Origin: Belliella calami
GTDB taxonomy: Bacteria > Bacteroidota > Bacteroidia > Cytophagales > Cyclobacteriaceae
Assembly: GCF_022549695.1 (NCBI RefSeq)
Contig: NZ_JAKZGS010000002.1
Coordinates: forward strand, 491,792 to 555,791
Direction: 5' to 3'
DNA: 64,000 nucleotides
Of the stretch, positions 54,207-62,838 are shown piece by piece. A program made the translations under genes and the position numbers. Numbering within the stretch: position 1 is the first letter of the stretch; every line of letters starts with the position of its first letter. The notes beneath the pieces were generated by a model. That model had not been told where the DNA came from, ran no database searches, and was given only the letters and a program-made list of their open reading frames with translations.

Positions 54207-54651
54207 ATGAAAAAACTTATCTCACTGATCATTATCTCTTTAATTTTTTCTAACAGTAATTTATTTGCCCAAAGTTCGGGAACTGTAAATTTTGAAACCA
54301 AAAACGCTTCAATACAGAATTAACACCTCCAAGATTCCCTTGAGAATATTGACCATCTTCTCAAAAAAGCAATAGATGAAAAATGCGAAGAAAAATATGA
54401 TCGGAGATGTATGTGTTGGCAAAGATCATTTTGCTTATGGGTATCAGATTGCTGCGGTAGATGGAGATCTTAGATTTGGAAGAAAACCTGGAAAAATCTC
54501 TTGGGGAGGTGCTTTCCAGACTACATTTTGGATGGATCTAACCCGAGGGGTGGTCGCTGTCCTACTTATACAAGTCTATCCTTCCATACATTCCCAAAAA
54601 CTCTATGGACCTTTTGAACAAACCGTGAATGGGGCTGTATTGGAGGATTGA
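54207..54651 (+). pseudogene. Relic of a beta-lactamase-family serine hydrolase
   Basis: The 5' piece (ATG at 54207) encodes a signal peptide (KKLISLIIISLIFSNSNLFAQ) and stops after 38 codons. In another frame, 54376-54651 encodes the C-terminal part of a class-C-type serine hydrolase (FAYGYQIAAVDG, SWGGAFQTTFWMDLTRGVVAVLLIQVYPS). The catalytic core between them is missing, so this is a decayed gene. Confidence 0.65.
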
Positions 54652-54726
54652 ATGGACTAACAAAAATTAGAATAATTCATGAAATATTTTTAAATTGAAT
54701 AGGAATAAAAAATCAGACTAAAGAAA

Positions 54727-54957
54727 ATGAATATTGAAAAAGATAAACTGGAAATAATCAAATGGGTTACTACAATCAAAGATGAAACGTCAATTGAAAA
54801 GCTTAGGATGTTAATGAATAGTACTACTGAGATTGATTGGTTGGAACAGATTTCTGATGAAGAATTAAATTCAATTGAAAAAGGATTAGAAGACATTAAA
54901 GCGGGAAGAGTTAAACCCCACAAAGATGTGAAAAAGCTGTATGAAAAATGGTTATGA
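54727..54957 (+). CDS. Antitoxin-like protein of a RelE/ParE-type pair
   Basis: 76 residues. The C-terminal pattern SIEKGLEDIKAGRVKPHKDVKKLYEKWL is characteristic of the small antitoxins that precede RelE/ParE toxins in Bacteroidota. Its stop overlaps the start of a toxin-like frame that is cut off almost at once, so the antitoxin is an orphan here. N-terminal helices would bind DNA. Probably a remnant that is still intact. Confidence 0.6.
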   Translation: MNIEKDKLEIIKWVTTIKDETSIEKLRMLMNSTTEIDWLEQISDEELNSIEKGLEDIKAGRVKPHKDVKKLYEKWL

Positions 54958-54979
54958 AATAGTCTTTAGCAAGCATGAA
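54941..54979 (+). pseudogene. Truncated RelE/ParE-type toxin start
   Basis: ATG at 54941 gives MKNGYEIVFSKHEN, the usual opening of a RelE-type toxin, then runs into a repeat hairpin (54987-55075). About 90 percent of the toxin is missing. Confidence 0.5.
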
Positions 54980-54986
54980 AATCAAC

Positions 54987-55075
54987 CACTATGTACACAA
55001 AGATTGCACAAAGGACACAAAGTGAGATATGGTAATTACCTTGTGTTCTTTATGAAAACCTTCGTGTTCATAGTG
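54987..55075. repeat. Hairpin repeat of the ACCACGGAGAACACAAAG type
   Basis: CACTATG..ACAC at the left and GTGTTCATAGTG at the right form a long imperfect hairpin, related to 32711-32824 and 33140-33253. It truncates the toxin-like gene. Confidence 0.6.
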
Positions 55076-55099
55076 ATTTTTTATTTTCTTATCATCAAC

Positions 55100-55948
55100 T
55101 TACTTCCCCAAATCCAAAATATCTCCAATCTTATTGATTTTTTGCATTTCTGAAGACAATCCTTCATAGTCATCTGCAATGATTTTGTCTCTGAATTTGG
55201 AAAGGTTTGAAATATATAAACTCAATGCTTCAAGCATATTTTTCTTGTTTTCTTCCATAATTGGCGCCCACATAGCTGGAGAGGATTTTGCCAATCTTAC
55301 AGTAGATGCAAATCCTGAACCTGCCATATCAAAGATATTTTTCTCATCTTCCATCTTATCCAAAACTGTTTTGCCAAGCATAAAAGAGGAAACATGGGAT
55401 AGGTGTGACACAAAAGCCAAGTGACGGTCATGCTCTTCTGCTTCCATGAACCTCAATTTCATATTGAGTGCTTCCAAAATATCATAAGCCATTCCCTTGA
55501 GATGAACATCTGTCAGTTCCATTTCGCAAATGATGAATACTTTTTTATCCAACAAGTCAGCTTTTGCAGCTTTTGGTCCAGAGAATTCTGTGCCTGCAAT
55601 CGGGTGACCTGCCAAGTATTGTGCTCTTTTTGGATGGTTTGCTACTGCCTTGCAAAGATTCTCTTTCGTAGAACCAAAATCAATGACCAAAGTTTTTGGA
55701 CCTATTTGATCTAAAGTACTGAGCAACAAATCTCCAAGGGAGTTTGCAGGGGTAGCCAATACGACTACATCAATATCTTCCTCTAATTCTGATGTCGCTT
55801 CATCAATAATCCCCAATGCCAATGCATCTTCAAGATTCTTGGGATCTGAATCGAAACCTGTAAACTTAATCTCAGGCTTTGCTTTCTTCAATGCCAACCC
55901 AAATGAACCGCCCAAAAGTCCCAGTCCGATGATATGTATCTTTTTCAT
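55100..55948 (-). CDS. tyrA: Prephenate dehydrogenase
   Basis: 282 residues. It makes 4-hydroxyphenylpyruvate from prephenate for tyrosine. NAD fold IIGLGLLGGSFGLALKK (4-20) and catalytic region YLAGHPIAGTEFSGP (His about 117-121), then HDRHLAFVSHLSHVSSFML. No ACT domain, so no direct feedback site is seen. Last gene of the aromatic run, 10 bp after the aminotransferase. Confidence 0.95.
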   Translation of the reverse strand: MKKIHIIGLGLLGGSFGLALKKAKPEIKFTGFDSDPKNLEDALALGIIDEATSELEEDIDVVVLATPANSLGDLLLSTLDQIGPKTLVIDFGSTKENLCKAVANHPKRAQYLAGHPIAGTEFSGPKAAKADLLDKKVFIICEMELTDVHLKGMAYDILEALNMKLRFMEAEEHDRHLAFVSHLSHVSSFMLGKTVLDKMEDEKNIFDMAGSGFASTVRLAKSSPAMWAPIMEENKKNMLEALSLYISNLSKFRDKIIADDYEGLSSEMQKINKIGDILDLGK

Positions 55949-55958
55949 TCTATAATGT

Positions 55959-57107
55959 TTATTTTATTCTATCTATTGCTTCTTGAATTATTTCTGTGGA
56001 AACACAAAGGGAAAACCTTACAAAACCTTTTCCTCTACTTCCAAAAATCCTTCCTGGAGTGATGAAAATTGATTTCTCATACAAAAGCTTATCCACTAAT
56101 TCTAAATCATTCATACTCTCGGGAAGTTTCGCCCAAACAAACATCCCAACAGCATCTGAGTCATAACTCAAGCCTAATTTTTCAGCCAATTGCCAAACCA
56201 ATTCTCTCCTTTTTCTATACTCAAAATTCAATTTTGAATACCAATCCTTTTCCAAACGCAATGCGGCGATAGCTCCTTCCTGAATTCCCAAAAACATCCC
56301 AGAATCCATATTGCTTTTCACTTTGGTGATCGCTTGAATCCACTCTTTCTTCCCCCCTATCATTCCAACTCTCCACCCTGCCATATTTGCCGTTTTACTC
56401 AATGAATTCAACTCCAAAGCCACTTCCATGGCACCATTGATTTTCAAAATACTCAATGGATTGTTTTCTAATATAAAACTGTATGGATTGTCATGAACGA
56501 TTACAATTTCATGCTCTCTGCCAAATGCAATCAACTTTTCAAACAAAACCTTGCTTGCCTTGGCTCCTGTAGGCATATTGGGATAATTGACCCACATGAG
56601 TTTGACTTTGCTCAGATCCGTTTTTGACAAAGACTCAAAATCTGGCTCCCAATTTTGGCTTTCCAACAAATCAAAATATACTGGTTCTACGTGCAACAAC
56701 TTGCAAACCGAACTGTATGTCGGGTATCCTGGGTTGGGAATCAATACCTGATCACCTGCATCCAAAAATGCCATTGAGACATGCATAATCCCCTCTTTGG
56801 AGCCCAATAAAGGCAAGATTTCTCCATCAGGATCTAATTGGACACTATAATGCTCTTTATAAAAATCGGAAAAAGCTTCTCTTAATTGTGGAATTCCTTG
56901 ATAACCTTGATAACCATGGCCTGTAGGGTTAATTGCAGCTTGACAAATTGCTTTGACCACTTTGGGATGTGGTGGTAAATCAGGACTTCCGATTCCCATG
57001 TTCAAGATTGGTTTCCCCGAAGATTTCAGGCTATTTACCTCTTTGAGTTTTTGGGAAAAATAGTACTCCTGAACTTCATTTAGTCGTTTTGAAAATCCCT
57101 TCATCAC
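55959..57107 (-). CDS. Class I/II aminotransferase, probably for aromatic amino acids
   Basis: 382 residues, AAT-I fold. PLP lysine in LNSLSKTANMAGWRVGMIGG (about residue 235), MWVNYPNMPTGAKA with the Pro-turn, and the C-terminal FVRFSLCV Arg. By context it converts phenylpyruvate and hydroxyphenylpyruvate, or prephenate, to amino acids. Its ATG overlaps the pheA stop (ATGA). Confidence 0.9.
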   Translation of the reverse strand: MMKGFSKRLNEVQEYYFSQKLKEVNSLKSSGKPILNMGIGSPDLPPHPKVVKAICQAAINPTGHGYQGYQGIPQLREAFSDFYKEHYSVQLDPDGEILPLLGSKEGIMHVSMAFLDAGDQVLIPNPGYPTYSSVCKLLHVEPVYFDLLESQNWEPDFESLSKTDLSKVKLMWVNYPNMPTGAKASKVLFEKLIAFGREHEIVIVHDNPYSFILENNPLSILKINGAMEVALELNSLSKTANMAGWRVGMIGGKKEWIQAITKVKSNMDSGMFLGIQEGAIAALRLEKDWYSKLNFEYRKRRELVWQLAEKLGLSYDSDAVGMFVWAKLPESMNDLELVDKLLYEKSIFITPGRIFGSRGKGFVRFSLCVSTEIIQEAIDRIK

Positions 57108-57931
57108 TTTCTATTTTGATATTCTCCAAAGATTTTCACTGACCCAAAGCTAGAGTTGATCTCAGTAACAGCAGTTTTGAAAGCATCGTAATCCTCAAAT
57201 TCTGTGTCAATAAAAAATGAATACTCCCAAGGTTTTTCAATCACCGGAATAGATTGAATCTTGCTCAAATCCAAGCCAGATCCACTCATGTGTGATAGCA
57301 ACTTTGCCAAAATCCCTTTTTCATTATTGACCGTCACTTTAATAGAGGCTTTATTCGGCTTGACCAATCCCAAATCCAAAGTTGGTTTTTGCAAAATTAT
57401 AAACCGTGTGAAGTTATTCTTGACCGTTTGTATATCAGAAGCCAAAACCTCCAAATTATAGATCTGGGCTGCTGTCATGCTTGCTATGGCACCGATTCCT
57501 TTGATTTTTTCTTCACGGATTCTTTTGGCAACAGATGCAGTATCTACATCATCCACAAGTTTGATTTGGGGATAGTTTTCAAAAAATTTCTTACACTGAA
57601 GCAATGCCATTGGATGGGATCTTACTTCTGCCAAGTCCTCGATTTTTTGTCCTTTCAGACACATTAGATTATGTGAAATAGGAAGGTAATATTCATCTTT
57701 GATCGTCAGGTTATACCGATCTATCAATTCATAGTTCGGTAAAATTGCGCCAGCGATTGAATTTTCAATCGCCAAAACTCCATAATCGCAAGTACCTTTC
57801 GCTACACATTTGGCTACTTCTTCAAAAATCCTATATCCTACAATCTCAACTTCCGTCCCAAAACAATTGATAGCTACCTGATGATGAAATGAACCCGGAA
57901 TTCCTTGTATTGCTATGATTACTTTATTCAT
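57104..57931 (-). CDS. pheA: Prephenate dehydratase
   Basis: 275 residues: dehydratase domain (1-180; GIPGSFHHQVAINCFG, ENSIAGAILPNYELI, and the TRF motif in VKNNFTRFIIL) plus an ACT domain (about 190-275). The family's ESRP motif is QSIP here (LSKIQSIPVIEKPWEYSF), so phenylalanine binding may differ. It overlaps the PIN toxin gene by 8 bp and the aminotransferase by 4. Confidence 0.95.
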   Translation of the reverse strand: MNKVIIAIQGIPGSFHHQVAINCFGTEVEIVGYRIFEEVAKCVAKGTCDYGVLAIENSIAGAILPNYELIDRYNLTIKDEYYLPISHNLMCLKGQKIEDLAEVRSHPMALLQCKKFFENYPQIKLVDDVDTASVAKRIREEKIKGIGAIASMTAAQIYNLEVLASDIQTVKNNFTRFIILQKPTLDLGLVKPNKASIKVTVNNEKGILAKLLSHMSGSGLDLSKIQSIPVIEKPWEYSFFIDTEFEDYDAFKTAVTEINSSFGSVKIFGEYQNRK

Positions 57932-58328
57932 TGTTTTCAGGAATTAATAATTCAAGTCTTTTAACTCTCTCGAAATGCTTCTTATTAAAAGAAGCCAAAG
58001 GCCTTTTGTATCTAAGAGCGGTAGCTGCAATAAATAGATCTGGAATATCGATTTGCTTATTGATCTTTTTTAATTCTTGATGAATTTTTACAGCAATAGT
58101 AGCGGATTCACTATCAAATGGTAATATTGTCAGTTTCGAAAATATTTCTTCCCAAAAACCAGATTGTTTCTCATTAATACCATACTTAATTTCAAATTCT
58201 GTAATGGAGGTGATTTCAATTCCATCATATTGATTGAACAACCGACTCAAAAAAGTTTTCTCCTTATTTTTTTTTCTAAAAAAATCCAAGAGAACAGAAG
58301 TGTCCAAACAAATTACTCTTTTCTCCAT
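57924..58328 (-). CDS. PIN-domain toxin (VapC-like)
   Basis: 134 residues with all acidic positions: CLDTSVLLDFFRKK, EITSITEFEIKYGI, and DIPDLFIAATAL. It is a likely RNase toxin. It overlaps its antitoxin by 16 bp upstream and pheA by 8 bp downstream, so its expression is tied to the aromatic genes. Intact. Confidence 0.9.
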   Translation of the reverse strand: MEKRVICLDTSVLLDFFRKKNKEKTFLSRLFNQYDGIEITSITEFEIKYGINEKQSGFWEEIFSKLTILPFDSESATIAVKIHQELKKINKQIDIPDLFIAATALRYKRPLASFNKKHFERVKRLELLIPENNE

Positions 58329-58552
58329 AACATTATTTTTGATCTAGCTTCCTCAATTTTCTGAATCTCTTTTTCAGTAAGTACGGGTGCATTTTTCAGA
58401 ACCTCCAACAATCTATTTTTATCAGACCTTGTCTGCTGATTCTTTGGAGAATTAGTATTGACATACCTCTTCACTTGCTCAAACTGTTGAGGTGTCAACT
58501 TATCTAAAAGATCTATAAGTTGATCAAACTTGATATCTATTGATATTTCCAT
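58313..58552 (-). CDS. Antitoxin of the PIN toxin
   Basis: 79 residues, helical (DQLIDLLDKLTPQQFEQVKRYVN) with a charged C-terminus (TEKEIQKIEEARSKIMLWRKE). This is a Bacteroidota-type antitoxin layout but I cannot name the family. Overlaps the toxin start by 16 bp. No own promoter visible. Confidence 0.75.
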   Translation of the reverse strand: MEISIDIKFDQLIDLLDKLTPQQFEQVKRYVNTNSPKNQQTRSDKNRLLEVLKNAPVLTEKEIQKIEEARSKIMLWRKE

Positions 58553-58569
58553 AACTAAATATACGAAAT

Positions 58570-58938
58570 CTACCTCTTAAAGATAAAATAAACTGCCAAA
58601 ATCAAAAATCCGAAGCCAATGATATGATTCATTTTGATGCTTTCATTTTTGAAAAAAAGAAAGGTGAAAAGCATAAACACCACCAAAGTGATTACTTCTT
58701 GTAGCACCTTCAATTCTACCAAAGAAAATGGTCCTCCATTTTCATTGAAACCAATTCTATTTGCAGGAACTTGAAACATATATTCAAATAATGCTATTCC
58801 CCAAGAAATTAAAACTATTGAAATAAGTCCCAAATTTTCAAACCATTTCAATTCCTTAAATTTCAAATGCCCATACCAAGCAAATGTCATAAAGGTATTG
58901 GACAATACAAGTAGCAAGATTGTGTAGATACTTTTCAT
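58570..58938 (-). CDS. DMT-superfamily small membrane protein (DUF486)
   Basis: 122 residues, four membrane helices. YTILLLVLSNTFMTFAWYGHLK and the family core LFEYMFQVPANRIG are typical. Function unknown; possible small transporter. Lies 17 bp upstream of the antitoxin, same strand. Single-copy with no clear promoter. Confidence 0.88.
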   Translation of the reverse strand: MKSIYTILLLVLSNTFMTFAWYGHLKFKELKWFENLGLISIVLISWGIALFEYMFQVPANRIGFNENGGPFSLVELKVLQEVITLVVFMLFTFLFFKNESIKMNHIIGFGFLILAVYFIFKR

Positions 58939-59189
58939 ATTCTAGAAAGGGGAAATTAGATTTTTGAACTTATATTTTAGGATTTACTTAGCATATAGAA
59001 TATTTCAATTAGTTTTTAATCATTCAGGACTGTTTTTTTAGAACTGAAGTAAATATCAAGTAACCATTAACCTACTCACACAATCCCCCAATAACTTAAT
59101 TAACCAATCTCTATTAAGAAACCAATCCTCTCAACTTTCCAACATTTAAACTTCTTAATAACCTTCAATCTTCCAAATCTTTAAATTCA
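58939..59189. other. Gap between aroA and the DUF486 gene
   Basis: 250 bp of AT-rich DNA with text of the 'taattaaccaatct' and 'caactttccaacatttaaactt' types seen in other gaps. No gene or clear promoter seen. Confidence 0.4.
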
Positions 59190-60404
59190 TCAATTTTCAA
59201 GCTCTACCAGCTCCACATGCTTCCAAAAGCTTGGGTAAGACTTATTGACTACTTCGGGGTCTTCGATGATCACATTGGTTTTGGTCATGAGCGGCATAAA
59301 TGCCATCGCCATCCTATGGTCATCATAGGTATGGATCTGAACTTCATTTGGAATCTCTACAGATGGTATCAAGGTAAACACTTCATTCTCTCCTTCTAGC
59401 AACTGGGCATTGAATTTGGCTAATTCTTGTTGCAAGGCATAAATCCTATCCGTTTCTTTGATCCGCAAACTTTCAAGACCTGAAAAATCTACTTTTTGCC
59501 CCAAAACAGCACATGTCACCGCTACTGTCTGTGCCAAATCTGGACAATGGGTAAAGTCCCAAGATTTCAAGCCTTTCACCTTTTGTTTGGTAAGCTGGAT
59601 TCCTCCTTCCACAAACTCACTTTTCACCCCAAGATGATCCATGATTTCGACAATTTTCGAATCTCCCTGCAAACTATCTTTCTTTAGTCCTTTCAAAAAC
59701 AAAGAACCACTCTCTGCACATGCCAACAAACTAAACCAATAACTTGCACCTGACCAATCAGACTCGACCGCAAAAGCTGTAGAATGGTACTTTTGGGATC
59801 CTACCTTGATTATATTTTCTTCCCAAGTATAGGCAACTCCGAATTGCTTCATCAATTCCAAAGTCATCTCAATATATGTCACAGACCCAACTTTTCCTGT
59901 AAGTTCGAGAGACAAGCCATTTGGCAAGAGTGGTGCAATCATCAAAAGTGCCGAAATATATTGACTACTGACATCTCCCCTGATGCTGATTTGATCTACC
60001 AACTGACCCTTGAATCCGTGAATGGCCAAAGGTGGATATCCTTCCTTGTTCATATAATGAATGTCAGCACCAAGTTCACGCAAAGCATCTACCAAAATAC
60101 CAATAGGTCGTTCACACATCCTTGCGGTTCCTGTCATCACTTTGTTTTGGTTGGTGACAGCAGCAAATGCAGTCAAAAAACGCATGGTAGTCCCAGCATC
60201 CAAGACATCAAATACCGGCGGGTTAGTTTTGAGAAGCCTAATCATTGTTTGGGTATCTCTCGCTTCTGCAAGATTTGATATTTCATTTTCCCCATCTGTC
60301 AATGCATCAATGATCAAAACCCTATTGCTTTCACTTTTGGAAGAAGGCAAAGGGATTTCTGTTGATGGGAAACTGGGGATTTGTTTGAGGTAAATCGTAT
60401 TCAT
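59190..60404 (-). CDS. aroA: 3-Phosphoshikimate 1-carboxyvinyltransferase (EPSP synthase)
   Basis: 404 residues. Shikimate-pathway step joining PEP to shikimate 3-phosphate. PSSKSESNRVLIIDAL (Lys-Ser-Arg binding loop), LDAGTTMRFLTAFAA, RGDVSSQYISALLM, and the C-terminal KETDRIYALQQEL and YDDHRMAMAF are diagnostic. The first loop has SKSESN rather than the SKSIT/SKSLS of glyphosate-sensitive models; class not judged. Follows aroB by 42 bp. Confidence 0.97.
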   Translation of the reverse strand: MNTIYLKQIPSFPSTEIPLPSSKSESNRVLIIDALTDGENEISNLAEARDTQTMIRLLKTNPPVFDVLDAGTTMRFLTAFAAVTNQNKVMTGTARMCERPIGILVDALRELGADIHYMNKEGYPPLAIHGFKGQLVDQISIRGDVSSQYISALLMIAPLLPNGLSLELTGKVGSVTYIEMTLELMKQFGVAYTWEENIIKVGSQKYHSTAFAVESDWSGASYWFSLLACAESGSLFLKGLKKDSLQGDSKIVEIMDHLGVKSEFVEGGIQLTKQKVKGLKSWDFTHCPDLAQTVAVTCAVLGQKVDFSGLESLRIKETDRIYALQQELAKFNAQLLEGENEVFTLIPSVEIPNEVQIHTYDDHRMAMAFMPLMTKTNVIIEDPEVVNKSYPSFWKHVELVELEN

Positions 60405-60446
60405 TCGGTTTGAGTGGCTTTATTCACATTACTAGGTAATGTTTGG

Positions 60447-61484
60447 TTAGTTTTTCAGGGAGATATAATAAGCAATCGCTTCTTCGATTTCAGTTAGGTT
60501 GATATGAATATTGTATTCACAAAAGCCTGTTTTTTTCAAGAGTGAAAAGTTGATCACATCGCCTTCATTCTTCTTGTCTTGGGCACAAAGTGCTATTATC
60601 TGTGAGATATCTTCATTTGGAAAATCAAAATACCCATAGATTTTCAATACCATTTCAGTGATTTTATCCAAGTCATCTTGTGGCAAACCCATTCTTCTGT
60701 AAGAAAGATATGCTTCTGTGACCATACCTATCGCGATGGCTTCACCATGCAAAAGGTGTCTTTCAGAATCTAAGTAAAAAGACTCGAAAGCATGTCCTAT
60801 GGTATGTCCAAAATTGAGGATTTTTCTGAGACCTGCTTCCTTTGGATCTTTTTCAACTACAGATTTTTTGATACTGACCGACTTCTCAATGATCGTTTTC
60901 CAATCCTGATTTTCCCAATCGGTAGATTTAAGCGTGGAAAAGTAATCTGCGTTCTGAATCAATCCATGTTTGATGACTTCAGCATATCCTGATCTCAGCT
61001 CGTTATGTGGAAGGGATGGTAGAAATTCATCCGAAATCAAGACAGCCAAAGGTTCGGTAAAAACACCTATATGGTTTTTGAATCCGTTGAAATCAATTCC
61101 AAGCTTTCCTCCAACACTGGCATCTACTTGGGAAAGTAGCGTGGTGGGAATATTGATAAACCTGACGCCTCTTTTGTAAGTGCTGGCGCAAAATCCGCCC
61201 ATATCTCCACATACTCCTCCACCCAAATTGATAATCAAGGCTTTTCTGTCAAATCCACAATCTGTCATCCACTGCCAAATAGCAGAACATGTAGATAGGT
61301 TTTTATTCACCTCGCCTGCTTCAAAAGCAAATTGTTGATGATGGGGGATCTTGTTGCTGATAAGAGGATAGCAATGAACCTGTGTGTTGCTATCCATGAT
61401 CAATCCTAATTGAGAAAAATCCTGCCGGCTGATATAACCGGCAAGATCTTCTGCTATTGCACTTGAAAATATGATTGACTCCAA
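60447..61484 (-). CDS. aroB: 3-Dehydroquinate synthase
   Basis: 345 residues. Converts DAHP to 3-dehydroquinate. NAD-binding NLGGGVCGDMGGFCASTYKRGV, NIPTTLLSQVDASVGGKLGID, and zinc residues in HGEAIAIGMV and FGHTIGHAFES. Full length. It is 188 bp downstream of the DAHP synthase gene. Confidence 0.97.
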   Translation of the reverse strand: MESIIFSSAIAEDLAGYISRQDFSQLGLIMDSNTQVHCYPLISNKIPHHQQFAFEAGEVNKNLSTCSAIWQWMTDCGFDRKALIINLGGGVCGDMGGFCASTYKRGVRFINIPTTLLSQVDASVGGKLGIDFNGFKNHIGVFTEPLAVLISDEFLPSLPHNELRSGYAEVIKHGLIQNADYFSTLKSTDWENQDWKTIIEKSVSIKKSVVEKDPKEAGLRKILNFGHTIGHAFESFYLDSERHLLHGEAIAIGMVTEAYLSYRRMGLPQDDLDKITEMVLKIYGYFDFPNEDISQIIALCAQDKKNEGDVINFSLLKKTGFCEYNIHINLTEIEEAIAYYISLKN

Positions 61485-61524
61485 TTTTTCTAAGTTATTA
61501 TTTGACTCGAAATTACGAAAAGGA

Positions 61525-61672
61525 TGAAAAAGGTTAAAAGGTTTAAAAGTTGAAAGGTTTAAAAGTTATTGGAAAAGTTGATTTCTATTAAAAACCAAAC
61601 TTTCCAACTTTATAACCTTTTAACATTACAACAATTTTAACCTTGTAACTTTATAACCTTACAACTTCCAAT
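61525..61672. repeat. AT-rich intergenic repeat between DAHP synthase and aroB
   Basis: Reads ggttaaaaggtttaaaagttg on one side and aactttccaactttataacc on the other, forming a long imperfect hairpin. Similar text occurs near 7750, 12565, 27225 and 59140. Confidence 0.5.
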
Positions 61673-62770
61673 TTATTTCTTCACAGGATCCGCTTCTCTC
61701 AATTGTTTTTCTTGTCTTTTTACTGATTCTTCATGGATGCAATAAAGCAATTCTTTCATGAATTTTTCGCTCAGATTTTTCTTTACGCCTTTTTCTGTAC
61801 GTGATTCCATTACAAACTTCCATCTGTCTGATTGAAATACTGTCAGGTTTTGCTCTCTTTTATAAGCACCTATTTGGTCTATTAGTGAGAATCTTTCCTG
61901 AAGGATATCCAACAATTGATCATCCAAATGATCAATAGCAGTTCTCAAGTCATGTAAGCGTTCTCCAGGATTTTCTTTTCCTCCAGTTTGCTTGAAGTCT
62001 ATTTGGGACAAAATCTGCTTCAATCCGGCAGGTGTAACTTGCTGCTTTGCATCAGACCATGCATTGTCAGGATCATGGTGTGTTTCGATCATCAAGCCAT
62101 CCAATCCGAAATTGATTGCTCTCTGTGCAGTTTCCAAAATCCCTGCCCTGTTGCCAACAATATGACTAGGGTCATTGATCACTTCCATCCCTTTCCACTC
62201 TCTTTTCAAATGGATTGGCATAGACCAGTTTGGCTTGTTTCTGAATCTCTTATCATATGAGTCAGAGAATCCTCTATGGATAGCCGCAAGCTTGTTGATT
62301 CCTACTGCTTGCAACCTTTCCAAAGCTCCCAACCATAACTGTAGGTCTGGGTTCATTGGGTTTTTGACCATTACTGGGATATCTACCCCTCTTAATGCGT
62401 CAGCAATTTCTTGAACTGCAAATGGATTTACGGTAGTTCTTGCACCGATCCAAAGTACATCTACTTTGTGTTTCAAGGCCAATTCCACGTGTGCTGCATT
62501 TCCTACTTCAGTAGTGATTGGGATGTTTAGGTGATTTCTCACGATTTCCATCCACTTCAATCCATCTTCACCAATCCCTTCAAAACTTCCTGGTCTGGTT
62601 CTTGGTTTCCAAATCCCTGCACGGAAAATGTGAGGCACCATGTTTTCTTTTTTCATATCCAAACAGACTTTTTCTATCTGTTCGGGTGTTTCTGCGCTAC
62701 AAGGTCCTGCGATGATCACGTGGCCATTTAGTCCTAGTCCCCAGTCTTTTGTTTGTAAGTGATTTTCCAT
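61673..62770 (-). CDS. Bifunctional DAHP synthase / chorismate mutase
   Basis: 365 residues. N-terminal KDO8P/DAHP-synthase-like TIM barrel (type I-beta; IIAGPCSAETPEQIEKV, IFRAGIWKPRTRPGSFEGIG, KNPMNPDLQLWLGALERL, GLMIETHHDPDNAWSDAKQQ). C-terminal AroQ-type chorismate mutase (about 275-350; LHDLRTAIDHLDDQLLDILQERFSLIDQIGAYKRE). It is the entry enzyme of the aromatic pathway and a Phe/Tyr branch enzyme, which fits control by a Phe/Tyr leader peptide directly upstream. Confidence 0.96.
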   Translation of the reverse strand: MENHLQTKDWGLGLNGHVIIAGPCSAETPEQIEKVCLDMKKENMVPHIFRAGIWKPRTRPGSFEGIGEDGLKWMEIVRNHLNIPITTEVGNAAHVELALKHKVDVLWIGARTTVNPFAVQEIADALRGVDIPVMVKNPMNPDLQLWLGALERLQAVGINKLAAIHRGFSDSYDKRFRNKPNWSMPIHLKREWKGMEVINDPSHIVGNRAGILETAQRAINFGLDGLMIETHHDPDNAWSDAKQQVTPAGLKQILSQIDFKQTGGKENPGERLHDLRTAIDHLDDQLLDILQERFSLIDQIGAYKREQNLTVFQSDRWKFVMESRTEKGVKKNLSEKFMKELLYCIHEESVKRQEKQLREADPVKK

Positions 62771-62789
62771 GAGTTTGATTGGTTTGAAT

Positions 62790-62820
62790 AAAAAAAGCCC
62801 GATTCTTTCGAATCGGGCTT
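62790..62820 (-). terminator. Attenuator terminator before the DAHP synthase gene
   Basis: Minus strand: AAGCCCGATT, loop, AATCGGGCTT followed by TTTTTT; the hairpin is 62795-62820, about 20 bp upstream of the ATG at 62770. Its 5' arm can instead pair with the leader segment at 62863-62875, giving an alternative antiterminator. Confidence 0.85.
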
Positions 62821-62838
62821 TTGTGTATGTATGAATGT

